Assembly: GCA_902793125.1 (NCBI GenBank)
Contig: CADBCC010000011.1
Span: 27,039 to 91,038 of the forward strand
Direction: 5' to 3'
DNA length: 64,000 bases
Origin: an uncultured Ruminococcus sp.
GTDB lineage: Bacteria; Bacillota; Clostridia; Oscillospirales; Acutalibacteraceae
The notes beneath the pieces are model-generated. The model ran no database searches, was not told where the DNA came from, and saw nothing but the letters and a program-made list of their open reading frames with translations. Below, in pieces: positions 10,157 through 18,944 of this stretch. Position numbers and translations under genes: made by a program. Position 1 is the first letter of the stretch, and every line of letters starts with the position of its first letter.

Positions 10157-11425
10157 ATGAAAAAGAAATTCAATAAAATGACCGGAATACTTATTTGTAT
10201 TACATTTGCGGTATTTTTATTGTTTATTAAAGATAACGTGAATAATATCTGGGGCGGAATATGTAATTTCACGTCAATACTTACTCCGTTTATATACGGA
10301 TTCGGTATAGCGTATATTTTAAACTTTCCGTACAGATTTTTTCAAAATAAAGTATTCGGAAAAATTAAATCTCCTCGTTTCCGGAAGATAAATAAGCCTG
10401 TATCGCTTATTGTAACGTATCTTGTAGTATTCGGGTTGGCAGCCTTCTTTATCTCAATTCTTATTCCTGAATTATCAACAAACGTTTCAATTCTTGCTAA
10501 AAATATTCCTTCATATGTAAAATCCTTTAAGGAAATAACAGGAGCAATTCAAACATGGTTAAACGAAAAACTTCATATAAATGTCAGCTTCCTTGACAGC
10601 TTTAACAGCTTTATTGCATCAACAATTAAATCTGTTTCCAATTTACCTGATTTTACACAGAAAGTTTATTTTGCCGCTGTTAATACTGCAGGTGTTGTTA
10701 TTGACTGGACAATGGGATTCATTATGTCAATCTATATGCTCGGCTCAAAAGAATTCTTATGTAACCAGTTAAAAAGATTCGGAGCGGCTTTTCTTCCTAC
10801 AAAATGGATGCCCACAATATATGAAATAATCAATGTTTCTGATGATAAATGCGGTAAATTCATTGTCGGAAAAATTCTCGATTCATCTATAATCGGATTA
10901 ATGGTTTTTATTTATATGTCGTTAAGAGGATTGCCTTACGCATTACTGATTTCCGTTATTGTAGCTGTTTGTAATCTTATTCCGTTTTTCGGACCTTTTA
11001 TCGGCGGAATTCCGAGCGCGATGCTGCTTTTACTTGTAAATCCGGCTTACTGCTTAGAGTTTATAATTATGATAATTGTATTCCAGCAGATTGACGGAAA
11101 CTTTATCGGACCGAAGATTGTCGGCTCCCAGGTTGGACTGGTAGGATTCTGGTCATTATTCTCGGTCATAGCCGCAGGCGGTTTATTCGGATTGCCGGGA
11201 ATGATTTTAGGTACACCGATATTTGCTGCGATTTATACTCTCGTAGGAAGGAAAATGAGCGCGCGTATTGCCATGAAAGGCGAAAGCGCTGAACGTGTGA
11301 TTAATACTAAAGTTATTGAGTCCTCGAGTCTTACAAATGTAAAATCAAAAAAGAATAAGAATAAGGATAAAACTGAGAAAAAGGAAGAAAATAAGGAAGA
11401 TAATACCGAGAGTTCTGATGAATAA
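10157..11425 (+). CDS. AI-2E family transporter-like membrane permease
   Basis: A 422-residue polytopic membrane protein of the AI-2E/PerM/TqsA-like family (PF01594). Hydrophobic segments are at about 10-30, 35-52, 75-100 and 180-200, with a dense cluster at about 245-370. The family GGLFGLPGMILGTPIFA motif lies near residue 345 and a PFFGPFIGGIPS segment near 278. The tail after residue 390 is highly charged (KKNKNKDKTEKKEENKE) and probably cytoplasmic. The substrate is unknown; members include sodium-proton antiporters and a proposed autoinducer exporter. A GAAAGGATG ribosome site precedes the ATG. It may be read from the polC operon. Confidence 0.85.
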   Translation: MKKKFNKMTGILICITFAVFLLFIKDNVNNIWGGICNFTSILTPFIYGFGIAYILNFPYRFFQNKVFGKIKSPRFRKINKPVSLIVTYLVVFGLAAFFISILIPELSTNVSILAKNIPSYVKSFKEITGAIQTWLNEKLHINVSFLDSFNSFIASTIKSVSNLPDFTQKVYFAAVNTAGVVIDWTMGFIMSIYMLGSKEFLCNQLKRFGAAFLPTKWMPTIYEIINVSDDKCGKFIVGKILDSSIIGLMVFIYMSLRGLPYALLISVIVAVCNLIPFFGPFIGGIPSAMLLLLVNPAYCLEFIIMIIVFQQIDGNFIGPKIVGSQVGLVGFWSLFSVIAAGGLFGLPGMILGTPIFAAIYTLVGRKMSARIAMKGESAERVINTKVIESSSLTNVKSKKNKNKDKTEKKEENKEDNTESSDE

Positions 11426-11426
11426 T

Positions 11427-11455
11427 TTGACATTTTCAATTTAATGTGTTAACAT
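11427..11455 (+). promoter_or_regulatory. Sigma-A promoter of the histidine operon
   Basis: TTGACA at 11427-11432, a 17-bp spacer, then TAACAT at 11450-11455. It starts 2 bp after the stop of the AI-2E family gene and about 30 bp before the hisZ ATG. The short leader has no obvious T-box or attenuator hairpin. Confidence 0.75.
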
Positions 11456-11484
11456 ATTAGCACGCTAAAGCAAGAGGTAATTTT

Positions 11485-12651
11485 ATGAAGAGAAATTTAA
11501 AGATAACTCCTGAGGGTACAAAAGACTATCTTTTTAAAGAATGTACCGCGGTTGATTATGTCTGTAAAAAGATTCAAAAAGTTTTCGAGAATCATCAGTT
11601 CCACCGTGTTATAACTCCCGCGCTTGAATATTACGATTTGTTTTCTACCGATTCCAGCGGTATTTCTCCCGAATCTATGTTTAAAACAACCGATAACAGC
11701 GGAAAAATAGTTGTAGTTCGTCCCGACTCAACTCTTCCGATAGCCCGTCTTGTATCAACCCGTATGCAAAACGAGGTGCTTCCCGTAAGACTATATTATA
11801 ACCAGGCTGTTTACAGGAATAATCCGAGTTTAACGGGCAGAAGTAACGAAATTATGCAGATGGGTATTGAGCTTATCGGTTCAAAAGGCAAGCGCGCCGA
11901 TCTTGAAGTTATAACAACCGCTATTCAATGTCTTAAAGCTGTTTGCGATGATTTCAGAATCGAAGTCGGACATTCAATGCTCTTTATATCTCTTATTGAT
12001 TCTTTAGAGGCTGATTCCGATTTAAAGGAAAGAATCAGGGATTATATTGAAAACAAAAACTACTCCGCTTTGAATTACACTCTCGATCAACTTCAGCAGA
12101 ATGATACGGTTAAAGCAATAAGAACACTTCCGTCTTTATTCGGCGGAGAAGAAGTTTTTGCTAAAGCCGAAAAGATTATTAAACTTCCGAAAGCATTGGA
12201 AGCGCTTGATTATCTCAAGAGTTTATATAAAGATTTATGTACACATGAATCAGGCGATAAAATTATTGTCGATTTAGGACTTGTTCAGCAAAACGAATAT
12301 TACAGCGGAATAGTATTTTCGGGATATACATTAGGATACGGCGACGCTATTCTTTCAGGCGGACGATATGATAAAATTTTCAGTGAGTTTGACAGCTCAA
12401 TGGGCGCGTCTGGATTTGCGATTAATATCAATCACCTTGCTGAAAAAGCCCGATACCGTTCAAAAAGTAATATTCCCGAAGTTTTGGTGTTCGCTAAAAA
12501 CGATAATGATATTATGAAAGCAATAGCTTATACCGATGAATTAATAAAAAAAGGCGTAAAAGCGCAGTTTTCCGATTTATCCGATGAGGATGAAGCGCGT
12601 GATTTTGCCTCGAAACTCGGTATAAATAAGTTTGAAATAATCGGTGATTAA
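11485..12651 (+). CDS. hisZ: ATP phosphoribosyltransferase regulatory subunit
   Basis: Histidyl-tRNA-synthetase-like partner that activates the short form of HisG and mediates feedback control by histidine. The 388-residue protein has class II synthetase-like blocks (DYLFKEC near the start, RPDSTLPIARLVSTRM near residue 75, YYNQAVYR, and SGGRYDKIFSEF near 290). It lacks a tRNA anticodon-binding domain of full HisRS type. The ATG is preceded by GAGGTAA. It is first in the operon and abuts a short hisG, the partner it requires. Confidence 0.94.
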   Translation: MKRNLKITPEGTKDYLFKECTAVDYVCKKIQKVFENHQFHRVITPALEYYDLFSTDSSGISPESMFKTTDNSGKIVVVRPDSTLPIARLVSTRMQNEVLPVRLYYNQAVYRNNPSLTGRSNEIMQMGIELIGSKGKRADLEVITTAIQCLKAVCDDFRIEVGHSMLFISLIDSLEADSDLKERIRDYIENKNYSALNYTLDQLQQNDTVKAIRTLPSLFGGEEVFAKAEKIIKLPKALEALDYLKSLYKDLCTHESGDKIIVDLGLVQQNEYYSGIVFSGYTLGYGDAILSGGRYDKIFSEFDSSMGASGFAININHLAEKARYRSKSNIPEVLVFAKNDNDIMKAIAYTDELIKKGVKAQFSDLSDEDEARDFASKLGINKFEIIGD

Positions 12652-12652
12652 T

Positions 12653-13300
12653 ATGAAACCACTCAGAATTGCTCTCACAAAGGGCAGACTCGAGAAAAAT
12701 ACAATTGAAATTTTTGAAAAAATCGGATATAATTGCGACGAAGTCCGCAACAAAGGCCGACGTCTTATTATGAATATCGGCGACGGAAAGTTTGAAGTAG
12801 TACTTGCTAAGGCCGCCGATGTCATTACATATGTTGAGCACGGAGTATGCGATTTAGGTGTAGTCGGAAAGGATACAATCCTTGAAAAAGGAAATTCTTT
12901 TTACGAGCTGCTCGATTTAGGTTTCGGAAAATGTAAATTTGCCCTTGCGTGTAAGGACGGATACGATTTCTATCACGGCTACGGCGCAAAGACCATTGCT
13001 ACAAAATATCCTGAGGTTACCCGAACATTTTTTGAAGGAAAGAATATGGATGTTCGTGTAATAAAAATTGAAGGTTCGGTTGAGCTTGCTCCTTTGGTTG
13101 GGCTTTCCGACGGAATAGTCGATATAGTTGAGACAGGCTCAACTTTAAAAGCCAATAATCTCAGCGTAATTGAGTATGTTACCGATATTTCAGCGAGGTT
13201 AATCGCTAATACGGCAAGTTTAAAACTGAGAAAGAATGAAATAGAAGAACTTGCTTTAAAAATGGAGGCATATTTAAATGATAACAACCGTAAAAGCTAA
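12653..13300 (+). CDS. hisG: ATP phosphoribosyltransferase catalytic subunit, short form
   Basis: First committed step of histidine synthesis: ATP plus PRPP to phosphoribosyl-ATP. The 215-residue length is the short HisG_S class that needs HisZ. The N-terminal IALTKGRLEKNTIEIFEK and the PRPP-binding DGIVDIVETGSTLKANNL segment are present. I chose the ATG at 12653 over the in-frame GTG at 12644 because the family begins MKPLRIALTKGR; it starts just after the hisZ stop. The end overlaps hisD by 23 bp, implying coupled translation. Confidence 0.97.
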   Translation: MKPLRIALTKGRLEKNTIEIFEKIGYNCDEVRNKGRRLIMNIGDGKFEVVLAKAADVITYVEHGVCDLGVVGKDTILEKGNSFYELLDLGFGKCKFALACKDGYDFYHGYGAKTIATKYPEVTRTFFEGKNMDVRVIKIEGSVELAPLVGLSDGIVDIVETGSTLKANNLSVIEYVTDISARLIANTASLKLRKNEIEELALKMEAYLNDNNRKS

Positions 13301-14567
13301 CGGAAAAGATGAATATGAATTCATTAAAACCTTAAAAGAACGCTCAAATAGCGGCGCTAAGGATGTTTCCGATATAGTTTCCGATATTATCGGTAATGTT
13401 AAAAACAACGGCGATAAAGCTGTATATGATTATACGGTTAAATTTGACGGAAAAGCTCCCGATAAGGTAGAGATATCTAAACAGGAAATTGACAAGCTTA
13501 TTGAATCCTGCGATAAAGAATACATCGAAACTTTAAAAAAGGCAGTAGCCAATATTGAAGATTTTCATAAACGCCAGATTCAGCAGTCCTGGCTTACAAC
13601 GAAAGACAACGGTGTAATTATGGGACAGCGTGTTCGCGGTCTTGAGAGAGTAGGACTTTATGTACCCGGAGGTACAGCCGCTTATCCGTCATCCGTGCTT
13701 ATGAACGCCATTCCTGCCAAACTTGCGGGATGTAAGGAAATAGTAATGACAACTCCTCCGTCAAAAGACGGAAAAGCAAATCCCGATATTATAGCCGCCG
13801 CAAAATTAGCCGGCGTTGATCGTATTTTCCTTATGGGAGGAGCTCAGGCTGTTGCCGCTTTAGCTTACGGTACCGATCAGGTTCCTAAAGTAGATAAAAT
13901 TGTCGGCCCCGGAAACATCTTTGTCGCTACAGCAAAAAAACTTCTTTACGGTGTAGTTGATATTGATATGATAGCAGGTCCGAGCGAGATTTTAATTATT
14001 GCCGATAATAGCGCTGATCCTGCGTTTTTAGCCGCTGACCTTATGAGCCAGGCTGAACATGACCGCCTTGCAAGCTCGATTTTACTTACCGATTGTGAAA
14101 AACTTGCGAAAGAAGTAAAAAAAGAGCTTGAAGTTCAGTGCGAAAAATTAGAAAGAAAAGATATAATCAAAGACTCCATTAACAATTACGGATCTGTTAT
14201 AATCTGTTCAGATATGACTCAGGCGGTTGATTTTGCCAATGAATTAGCACCTGAGCATCTTGAGGTTTGCTGTGAAAACCCGATGGAATATATCGGCAAG
14301 CTTGATAACGCGGGTTCGATTTTCCTCGGAAATTACAGTCCCGAACCGCTCGGTGATTATTTCGCGGGACCTAACCACGTATTGCCGACAAGCGGTACGG
14401 CAAGATTTTTCAGCCCGCTTTCAGTGGATAGTTTTGTGAAAAAATCAAGCTTTATCTATTATACGAAGGATGCTTTAAAAGAACAGTCCGAAGATATTGT
14501 AAGATTCGCCGAGGTTGAAGGTCTTACCGCTCACGCTAATTCGATTAAAGTGAGATTTAATAAATAA
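13278..14567 (+). CDS. hisD: Histidinol dehydrogenase
   Basis: Oxidises L-histidinol to L-histidine in two NAD-dependent steps; zinc enzyme. The 429-residue protein carries PGNIFVATAKKLL, DMIAGPSEILIIAD and the MSQAEHDRLASSILLT block. The C-terminal FAGPNHVLPTSGTARFFSPLSVD contains zinc- and substrate-site residues. Length is normal. The start overlaps the end of hisG, with GGAGG upstream inside hisG. Confidence 0.98.
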   Translation: MITTVKANGKDEYEFIKTLKERSNSGAKDVSDIVSDIIGNVKNNGDKAVYDYTVKFDGKAPDKVEISKQEIDKLIESCDKEYIETLKKAVANIEDFHKRQIQQSWLTTKDNGVIMGQRVRGLERVGLYVPGGTAAYPSSVLMNAIPAKLAGCKEIVMTTPPSKDGKANPDIIAAAKLAGVDRIFLMGGAQAVAALAYGTDQVPKVDKIVGPGNIFVATAKKLLYGVVDIDMIAGPSEILIIADNSADPAFLAADLMSQAEHDRLASSILLTDCEKLAKEVKKELEVQCEKLERKDIIKDSINNYGSVIICSDMTQAVDFANELAPEHLEVCCENPMEYIGKLDNAGSIFLGNYSPEPLGDYFAGPNHVLPTSGTARFFSPLSVDSFVKKSSFIYYTKDALKEQSEDIVRFAEVEGLTAHANSIKVRFNK

Positions 14568-14577
14568 GGTGGTTAAA

Positions 14578-15639
14578 TTGTCTTATAAATTAAATGACAA
14601 AATTAAAAATCTTGTTCCGTATGAACCGATTTCAGGCGATTATAAAATCAGACTCGACGCAAATGAGTGTACTCTGAATTATGATGACAATTTTATGAAA
14701 ACGGTTGATAAAGCGGTACATAGTATTGATTTTAACAGGTATCCCGATCCGTGCTGTATTGAACTGAGAAAATCTTTTTCGGAGTTTTACGGTATAGATT
14801 ATAAAAACGTAACAGTCGGAAACGGTTCCGATGAGCTTATTTTCCTTATTGAATCAGCTTTTTTACAAAAGGATGAAAAAATCCTTGTTGTTTCTCCTGA
14901 TTTTTCAATGTACGAATTCTACAGTAGAATTACGGAAAATAAATGTCTGAAATATAATAAGAACGGAAATCTTAATATTGATGTTGATAACCTTATTGAT
15001 AATGTGAATTCAAATGAAATAAGTATGGTTATTTTCTCAAATCCGTGTAACCCTACAGGTCAGGGAATTCCTAAATCCGAAGTCCGTAAATTAGTTAATT
15101 CCGTAAACGCTCTTGTTGTTTTGGATGAAGCATATATGGATTTTTGGGATGAGGAAAACTCTCTGCTTAAAGAAGTAAAAAACTACAGCAACTTAATTGT
15201 ATTCAGAACAGCTTCAAAAGCGCTCGGAAGCGCCGCTTTAAGGCTTGGGTTTGCTGTAGCCTGCGAAACAATTGCGAAGGCTGTAGCCGCTGTTAAATCC
15301 CCTTATAATGTTAACAGCGTATCTCAGGCTATAGGCTGCGAATTATATAAAAACAAAGATTTTTTAATAAATCGCATTAATACTATTGTTCAAAACACAA
15401 AAAAGCTGTACAATGAATTAGTCAGGTTAAGTAAACTTACCGATGACTTTTATGTATATTCCACTAAAACTAATTTTGTTTTAGTAAAAACCTCTTTCGG
15501 AAAAGAGTTGTGGGAATATTTAAAATCAAATTCAATAGCCATAAGATGGATGGGCGATTATGTCCGCATAACCGCGGGGACAGCTGATGAGATAAAGGCA
15601 GTAGTATCCGCGATTGAACAGTTTATATCGGAGAGATAA
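14578..15639 (+). CDS. hisC: Histidinol-phosphate aminotransferase
   Basis: PLP-dependent transamination of imidazole acetol phosphate with glutamate. Fold-type I motifs are SNPCNPTGQG near residue 160 and VVLDEAYMDF, with the PLP-lysine segment RTASKALGSAALRLGF near 210. I chose TTG at 14578: AGGTGG lies 5 bp upstream, and MSYKLNDKIKNLVPYEP fits the family N-terminus. The alternative GTG at 14569 overlaps the ribosome site. The encoded protein is 353 residues. Confidence 0.94.
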   Translation: MSYKLNDKIKNLVPYEPISGDYKIRLDANECTLNYDDNFMKTVDKAVHSIDFNRYPDPCCIELRKSFSEFYGIDYKNVTVGNGSDELIFLIESAFLQKDEKILVVSPDFSMYEFYSRITENKCLKYNKNGNLNIDVDNLIDNVNSNEISMVIFSNPCNPTGQGIPKSEVRKLVNSVNALVVLDEAYMDFWDEENSLLKEVKNYSNLIVFRTASKALGSAALRLGFAVACETIAKAVAAVKSPYNVNSVSQAIGCELYKNKDFLINRINTIVQNTKKLYNELVRLSKLTDDFYVYSTKTNFVLVKTSFGKELWEYLKSNSIAIRWMGDYVRITAGTADEIKAVVSAIEQFISER

Positions 15640-15641
15640 AA

Positions 15642-16220
15642 ATGAGATATGTAGAACTGAAAAGAAAAACAAAAGAAACAGATATTGAGTTGAGTCTTAA
15701 TCTTGACGGCGGAGATATTTCCGTAGATACGGGCATCGGTTTTTTTGACCATATGCTTATTTCCTTCGCAACCCACGGCGGATTCGGGCTTAATATTAAA
15801 GTAAATGGCGATATATCTGTGGATGATCACCACACCGTTGAAGATACCGGTATTGTTTTAGGACAGGCTTTTGAGCAGGCTTTAGGCGATAAAAGCTCAA
15901 TCGAGCGTTTCGGAAGCTTTTATGTTCCTATGGACGAGGCTTTGGCGTTTGCTTCCCTTGATATAAGCGGACGTCCTTTTATGGTATTTGACGCTGAGTT
16001 CCCGCAGGAAAAATGCGGTGACTATACATCCGCTATGACCGTAGAGTTTATGCGCGCCTTAGCTTATAACGCCAAGATTACTCTGCATATTAAATGTTTA
16101 TACGGTTATAATTCACATCATATTATAGAAGCGATATACAAAGCGGTTGCACACGCTTTGAAAACAGCCGTAAAAGAAAATGAAAGCGGCGTTCCATTAT
16201 CAACAAAAGGAGTACTGTAA
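15642..16220 (+). CDS. hisB: Imidazoleglycerol-phosphate dehydratase
   Basis: Dehydrates IGP to imidazole acetol phosphate using a dimanganese site. The 192-residue monofunctional form has the metal-binding motifs GFFDHMLISFATHGG, DDHHTVEDTGIVLGQA and HHIIEAIYKAVAHALK. No fused histidinol-phosphatase domain is present, and none is encoded elsewhere in the cluster. The stop overlaps the hisA ATG by one base; hisH, which usually lies between hisB and hisA, is absent. Confidence 0.98.
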   Translation: MRYVELKRKTKETDIELSLNLDGGDISVDTGIGFFDHMLISFATHGGFGLNIKVNGDISVDDHHTVEDTGIVLGQAFEQALGDKSSIERFGSFYVPMDEALAFASLDISGRPFMVFDAEFPQEKCGDYTSAMTVEFMRALAYNAKITLHIKCLYGYNSHHIIEAIYKAVAHALKTAVKENESGVPLSTKGVL

Positions 16221-16948
16221 TGATTGTTTTACCTGCCATTGATATTAAGGATGGCAATTGTGTAAGATTATTTAAAGGAGATTATTCTACAGCTTCAAAA
16301 GTTGCTGAAGATCCTTACGAAGTTGCCCGTGGATTTGTTGAGGCGGGCGCTAAATGGATGCATATGGTAGATCTTGACGGAGCTAAGGACGGAGAGCGTA
16401 AAAATTCCGACCTTATTATTGATGTCGCTAAAAACACCGATATAAAAGTCGAAGTCGGAGGCGGCATCCGTAATATGGATACTATTGAGTATTATCTTGA
16501 AAACGGTATTGAAAGGGTTATTTTAGGCTCGGCCGCCGTAAAAGACCAACATTTTGTAATTGACGCCGTAAATAATTTTGACGATAAAATTGTAGTAGGA
16601 ATTGACGCTAAAGACGGCGCGGTATGCGCTGAGGGCTGGACCGATAAGTCCGAACTTAATTACATTGATTTAGCAAAGCAAATGGAGCAAATCGGTGTAA
16701 AAACAATTATATTTACAGATATTAACCAGGACGGTACTTTAGGCGGTCCTAATCTTGTTCAGCTTGATAATCTTGTTCATAATGTAAGCTGCGATATAAT
16801 CGCAAGCGGCGGTGTATCAAATCTTAAAGATATTATTAATTTGCACGAGCTTAATGTTTACGGAGCTATTACAGGTAAAGCTATATACAGCGGAAACCTT
16901 GATTTATCTTTAGCTATACAGGCGGCTCATAAGGTGAATGAAATATGA
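16220..16948 (+). CDS. hisA: ProFAR isomerase (HisA)
   Basis: Amadori isomerisation of ProFAR to PRFAR on a TIM barrel with two phosphate sites. The 242-residue protein starts [20 protein letters not shown] with the catalytic Asp at residue 8. The second-half catalytic motif [13 protein letters not shown] and the phosphate site [13 protein letters not shown] are present. These match HisA rather than HisF. The family product PRFAR is the substrate of HisFH, whose genes are missing here. It overlaps hisI by 4 bp (ATGA). Confidence 0.96.
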   Translation: MIVLPAIDIKDGNCVRLFKGDYSTASKVAEDPYEVARGFVEAGAKWMHMVDLDGAKDGERKNSDLIIDVAKNTDIKVEVGGGIRNMDTIEYYLENGIERVILGSAAVKDQHFVIDAVNNFDDKIVVGIDAKDGAVCAEGWTDKSELNYIDLAKQMEQIGVKTIIFTDINQDGTLGGPNLVQLDNLVHNVSCDIIASGGVSNLKDIINLHELNVYGAITGKAIYSGNLDLSLAIQAAHKVNEI

Positions 16949-17259
16949 GTTTAGATAAGTATTTTGTTAAGTCCGACTTGATTCCGGCGGTTGTTCAGGA
17001 AAAAGATACAGGCGACGTTTTAATGCTTGCCTATATGAATAAAGATTCATTAGTTAAAACATTAGAAACAGGTTACACGTGGTTTTGGTCAAGAAGCCGA
17101 AAGGAGCTGTGGAACAAAGGAGCTACTTCCGGACATTATCAAAAAGTTGTGGAAATCTATTCCGACTGCGATGATGATACTTTGCTGATAATTGTTGAAC
17201 AGACCGGAGCCGCCTGCCACACAGGAAACCATTCCTGTTTCTTTACAAAAATTAAGTAA
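16945..17259 (+). CDS. hisI: Phosphoribosyl-AMP cyclohydrolase
   Basis: Opens the adenine ring of PR-AMP; a zinc- and magnesium-dependent enzyme. The 104-residue single-domain protein has [24 protein letters not shown] and the metal-binding [20 protein letters not shown], followed by GNHSCF with the conserved cysteine. HisE is a separate downstream gene rather than fused. The start overlaps the hisA stop by 4 bp, so translation is likely coupled. Confidence 0.97.
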   Translation: MSLDKYFVKSDLIPAVVQEKDTGDVLMLAYMNKDSLVKTLETGYTWFWSRSRKELWNKGATSGHYQKVVEIYSDCDDDTLLIIVEQTGAACHTGNHSCFFTKIK

Positions 17260-17273
17260 CAGAGGTAATTTTT

Positions 17274-17603
17274 ATGGATGATAAAGTTTTAAGGTCATTA
17301 TATGAAACCGTTTTAAACAGACGCGAAAATCAAAAAGAAGGTTCCTATACCTGCTATCTTTTTGAAAAGGGTTTGGATAAAATTCTGAAAAAAGTCGGCG
17401 AGGAATGCAGCGAAACCATTATCGCTGCGAAAAACGGAGATAACTCCGAAACTGTTTACGAGATTTCGGACTTAATTTATCATCTTACCGTTATGATGGT
17501 TGAGCAGGGAATAGAGCTTGACGAAGTGCTTGCTGAACTCGATAAACGAAGTGAAAAAACAAGTAACTTAAAAACATTTCATAAAGTTGATAAAAATACA
17601 TAA
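17274..17603 (+). CDS. hisE: Phosphoribosyl-ATP pyrophosphatase
   Basis: Hydrolyses PR-ATP to PR-AMP; an all-alpha MazG-like fold. The 109-residue protein contains the metal-binding KVGEECSETIIAAKNGD and EISDLIYHLTVMM motifs, with conserved Glu and Asp residues in helices. It follows hisI by 14 bp with AGAGG upstream. It is the last gene of the operon and is followed by a strong intrinsic terminator. Confidence 0.97.
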   Translation: MDDKVLRSLYETVLNRRENQKEGSYTCYLFEKGLDKILKKVGEECSETIIAAKNGDNSETVYEISDLIYHLTVMMVEQGIELDEVLAELDKRSEKTSNLKTFHKVDKNT

Positions 17604-17609
17604 TATTAA

Positions 17610-17635
17610 CCCACTAATTTCCTTAGTGGGTTTTT
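17610..17635 (+). terminator. Intrinsic terminator of the his operon
   Basis: An 8-bp perfect stem CCCACTAA/TTAGTGGG with a 5-nt loop is followed by TTTTT. It sits 6 bp after the hisE stop and 17 bp before mtaB. Confidence 0.9.
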
Positions 17636-17651
17636 AAAATAGGATGCAATT

Positions 17652-18944
17652 ATGACATATAATATTATTACTTTGGGCTGTAAAGTTAATCAATACGAAT
17701 CACAGCTTATAAGCGAAATTTTAAAAGACAACGGTTTTATTTTATCCGATAACAAAAATAAAGCCGATATTACTGTTATTAATACATGCACCGTTACATC
17801 GGTTACCGACGCAAAAAACCGTAAGATAATCCATAAAGTTCGCCGCAATAACCCCGACGGAATCGTTCTTTTAACAGGATGTATGCCCCAGGCTTTTCCC
17901 GACAGAACGAGTGATTTTGACGGATGTGATATTGTAATTGGAAATAAGCACAGAGCTGATATAGTTAAATATATAAATGATTTTTTAACGTGCAGAAAGC
18001 AGATTATAAATATTGAATCCCATGATAATAAAAAATATGAATATGAAAATCTCAGTGTACATACATTTGACGGCCACACACGAGCTTTTGTAAAAATTGA
18101 GGACGGCTGTAACCGCTTTTGCTCTTATTGTATTATTCCGTATTCAAGAGGGCGCGTGCGCAGTAAATCTCCCGAAGTTTTAAGCGAAGAAATAAAAAGG
18201 CTTGCGGATAACGGTTATAAAGAAATTGTTCTTGTGGGTATAAATCTTTCGGCTTACGGACAGGGTGAGGATTTCGACTTGGCCGACGCCGTTGATATTG
18301 TATGCGGTTTTGACGAAATAAAACGTGTCAGATTAGGTTCTTTTGAACCTGAAATGATGTATGAGAGTTTAATTAAAAGATTTTCCGAACAAAAAAAGTT
18401 TTGCCCGCAGTTCCATCTTTCTCTGCAAAGCGGATGCAACGCTACTCTTAAACGTATGCGCCGCCAGTACAATACCGATGAATATATGAAAATCGTTGAA
18501 GACTTACGCGCTAATTTTATTAATCCGTCAATTACCACAGACGTTATGGTAGGTTTCGCGGGAGAAACGGAGGATGAATTTAAAGAAAGCGTTGAATTTG
18601 TGAAAAAGGTTGGATTCTCAAAAACTCATGTCTTTCCGTATTCTCAGCGTAAAGGCACAAAAGCCGATACAATGGAAAATCAGATTCCTAAACGTATAAA
18701 AGACGTCCGCGCCAAAACTATGATAGAAATAACCGATTCTCTGCGCAGAAAATTTTTAAAATCTCAGGAAGGCAGGGTAGAGGAGGTTTTAGTCGAAAGG
18801 TTCAGAAATAATGCGTATTACGAGGGTTATACAATGAATTATACTCCTGTGCGTATTTATTCTGAAAAAGAATTAACAGGAGAAATTGTTAAGGTTAAAA
18901 TCATCAACTCAGCCCATGATTATTGTATAGGAGAGTTAGTCTAA
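17652..18944 (+). CDS. mtaB: tRNA (t6A37)-methylthiotransferase, radical SAM
   Basis: Adds a methylthio group to t6A37 in tRNAs reading ANN codons, using two [4Fe-4S] clusters. The 430-residue protein has the N-terminal methylthiotransferase domain (TLGCKVNQYES, NTCTVT, LTGCMPQ). The radical-SAM CxxxCxxC cluster is DGCNRFCSYCIIPYSRGR near residue 153, and a C-terminal TRAM-like segment is present. The first-domain motifs place it in the MtaB rather than the MiaB branch. Its last 9 bp overlap the 3' end of the convergent glycosidase gene. Confidence 0.93.
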   Translation: MTYNIITLGCKVNQYESQLISEILKDNGFILSDNKNKADITVINTCTVTSVTDAKNRKIIHKVRRNNPDGIVLLTGCMPQAFPDRTSDFDGCDIVIGNKHRADIVKYINDFLTCRKQIINIESHDNKKYEYENLSVHTFDGHTRAFVKIEDGCNRFCSYCIIPYSRGRVRSKSPEVLSEEIKRLADNGYKEIVLVGINLSAYGQGEDFDLADAVDIVCGFDEIKRVRLGSFEPEMMYESLIKRFSEQKKFCPQFHLSLQSGCNATLKRMRRQYNTDEYMKIVEDLRANFINPSITTDVMVGFAGETEDEFKESVEFVKKVGFSKTHVFPYSQRKGTKADTMENQIPKRIKDVRAKTMIEITDSLRRKFLKSQEGRVEEVLVERFRNNAYYEGYTMNYTPVRIYSEKELTGEIVKVKIINSAHDYCIGELV

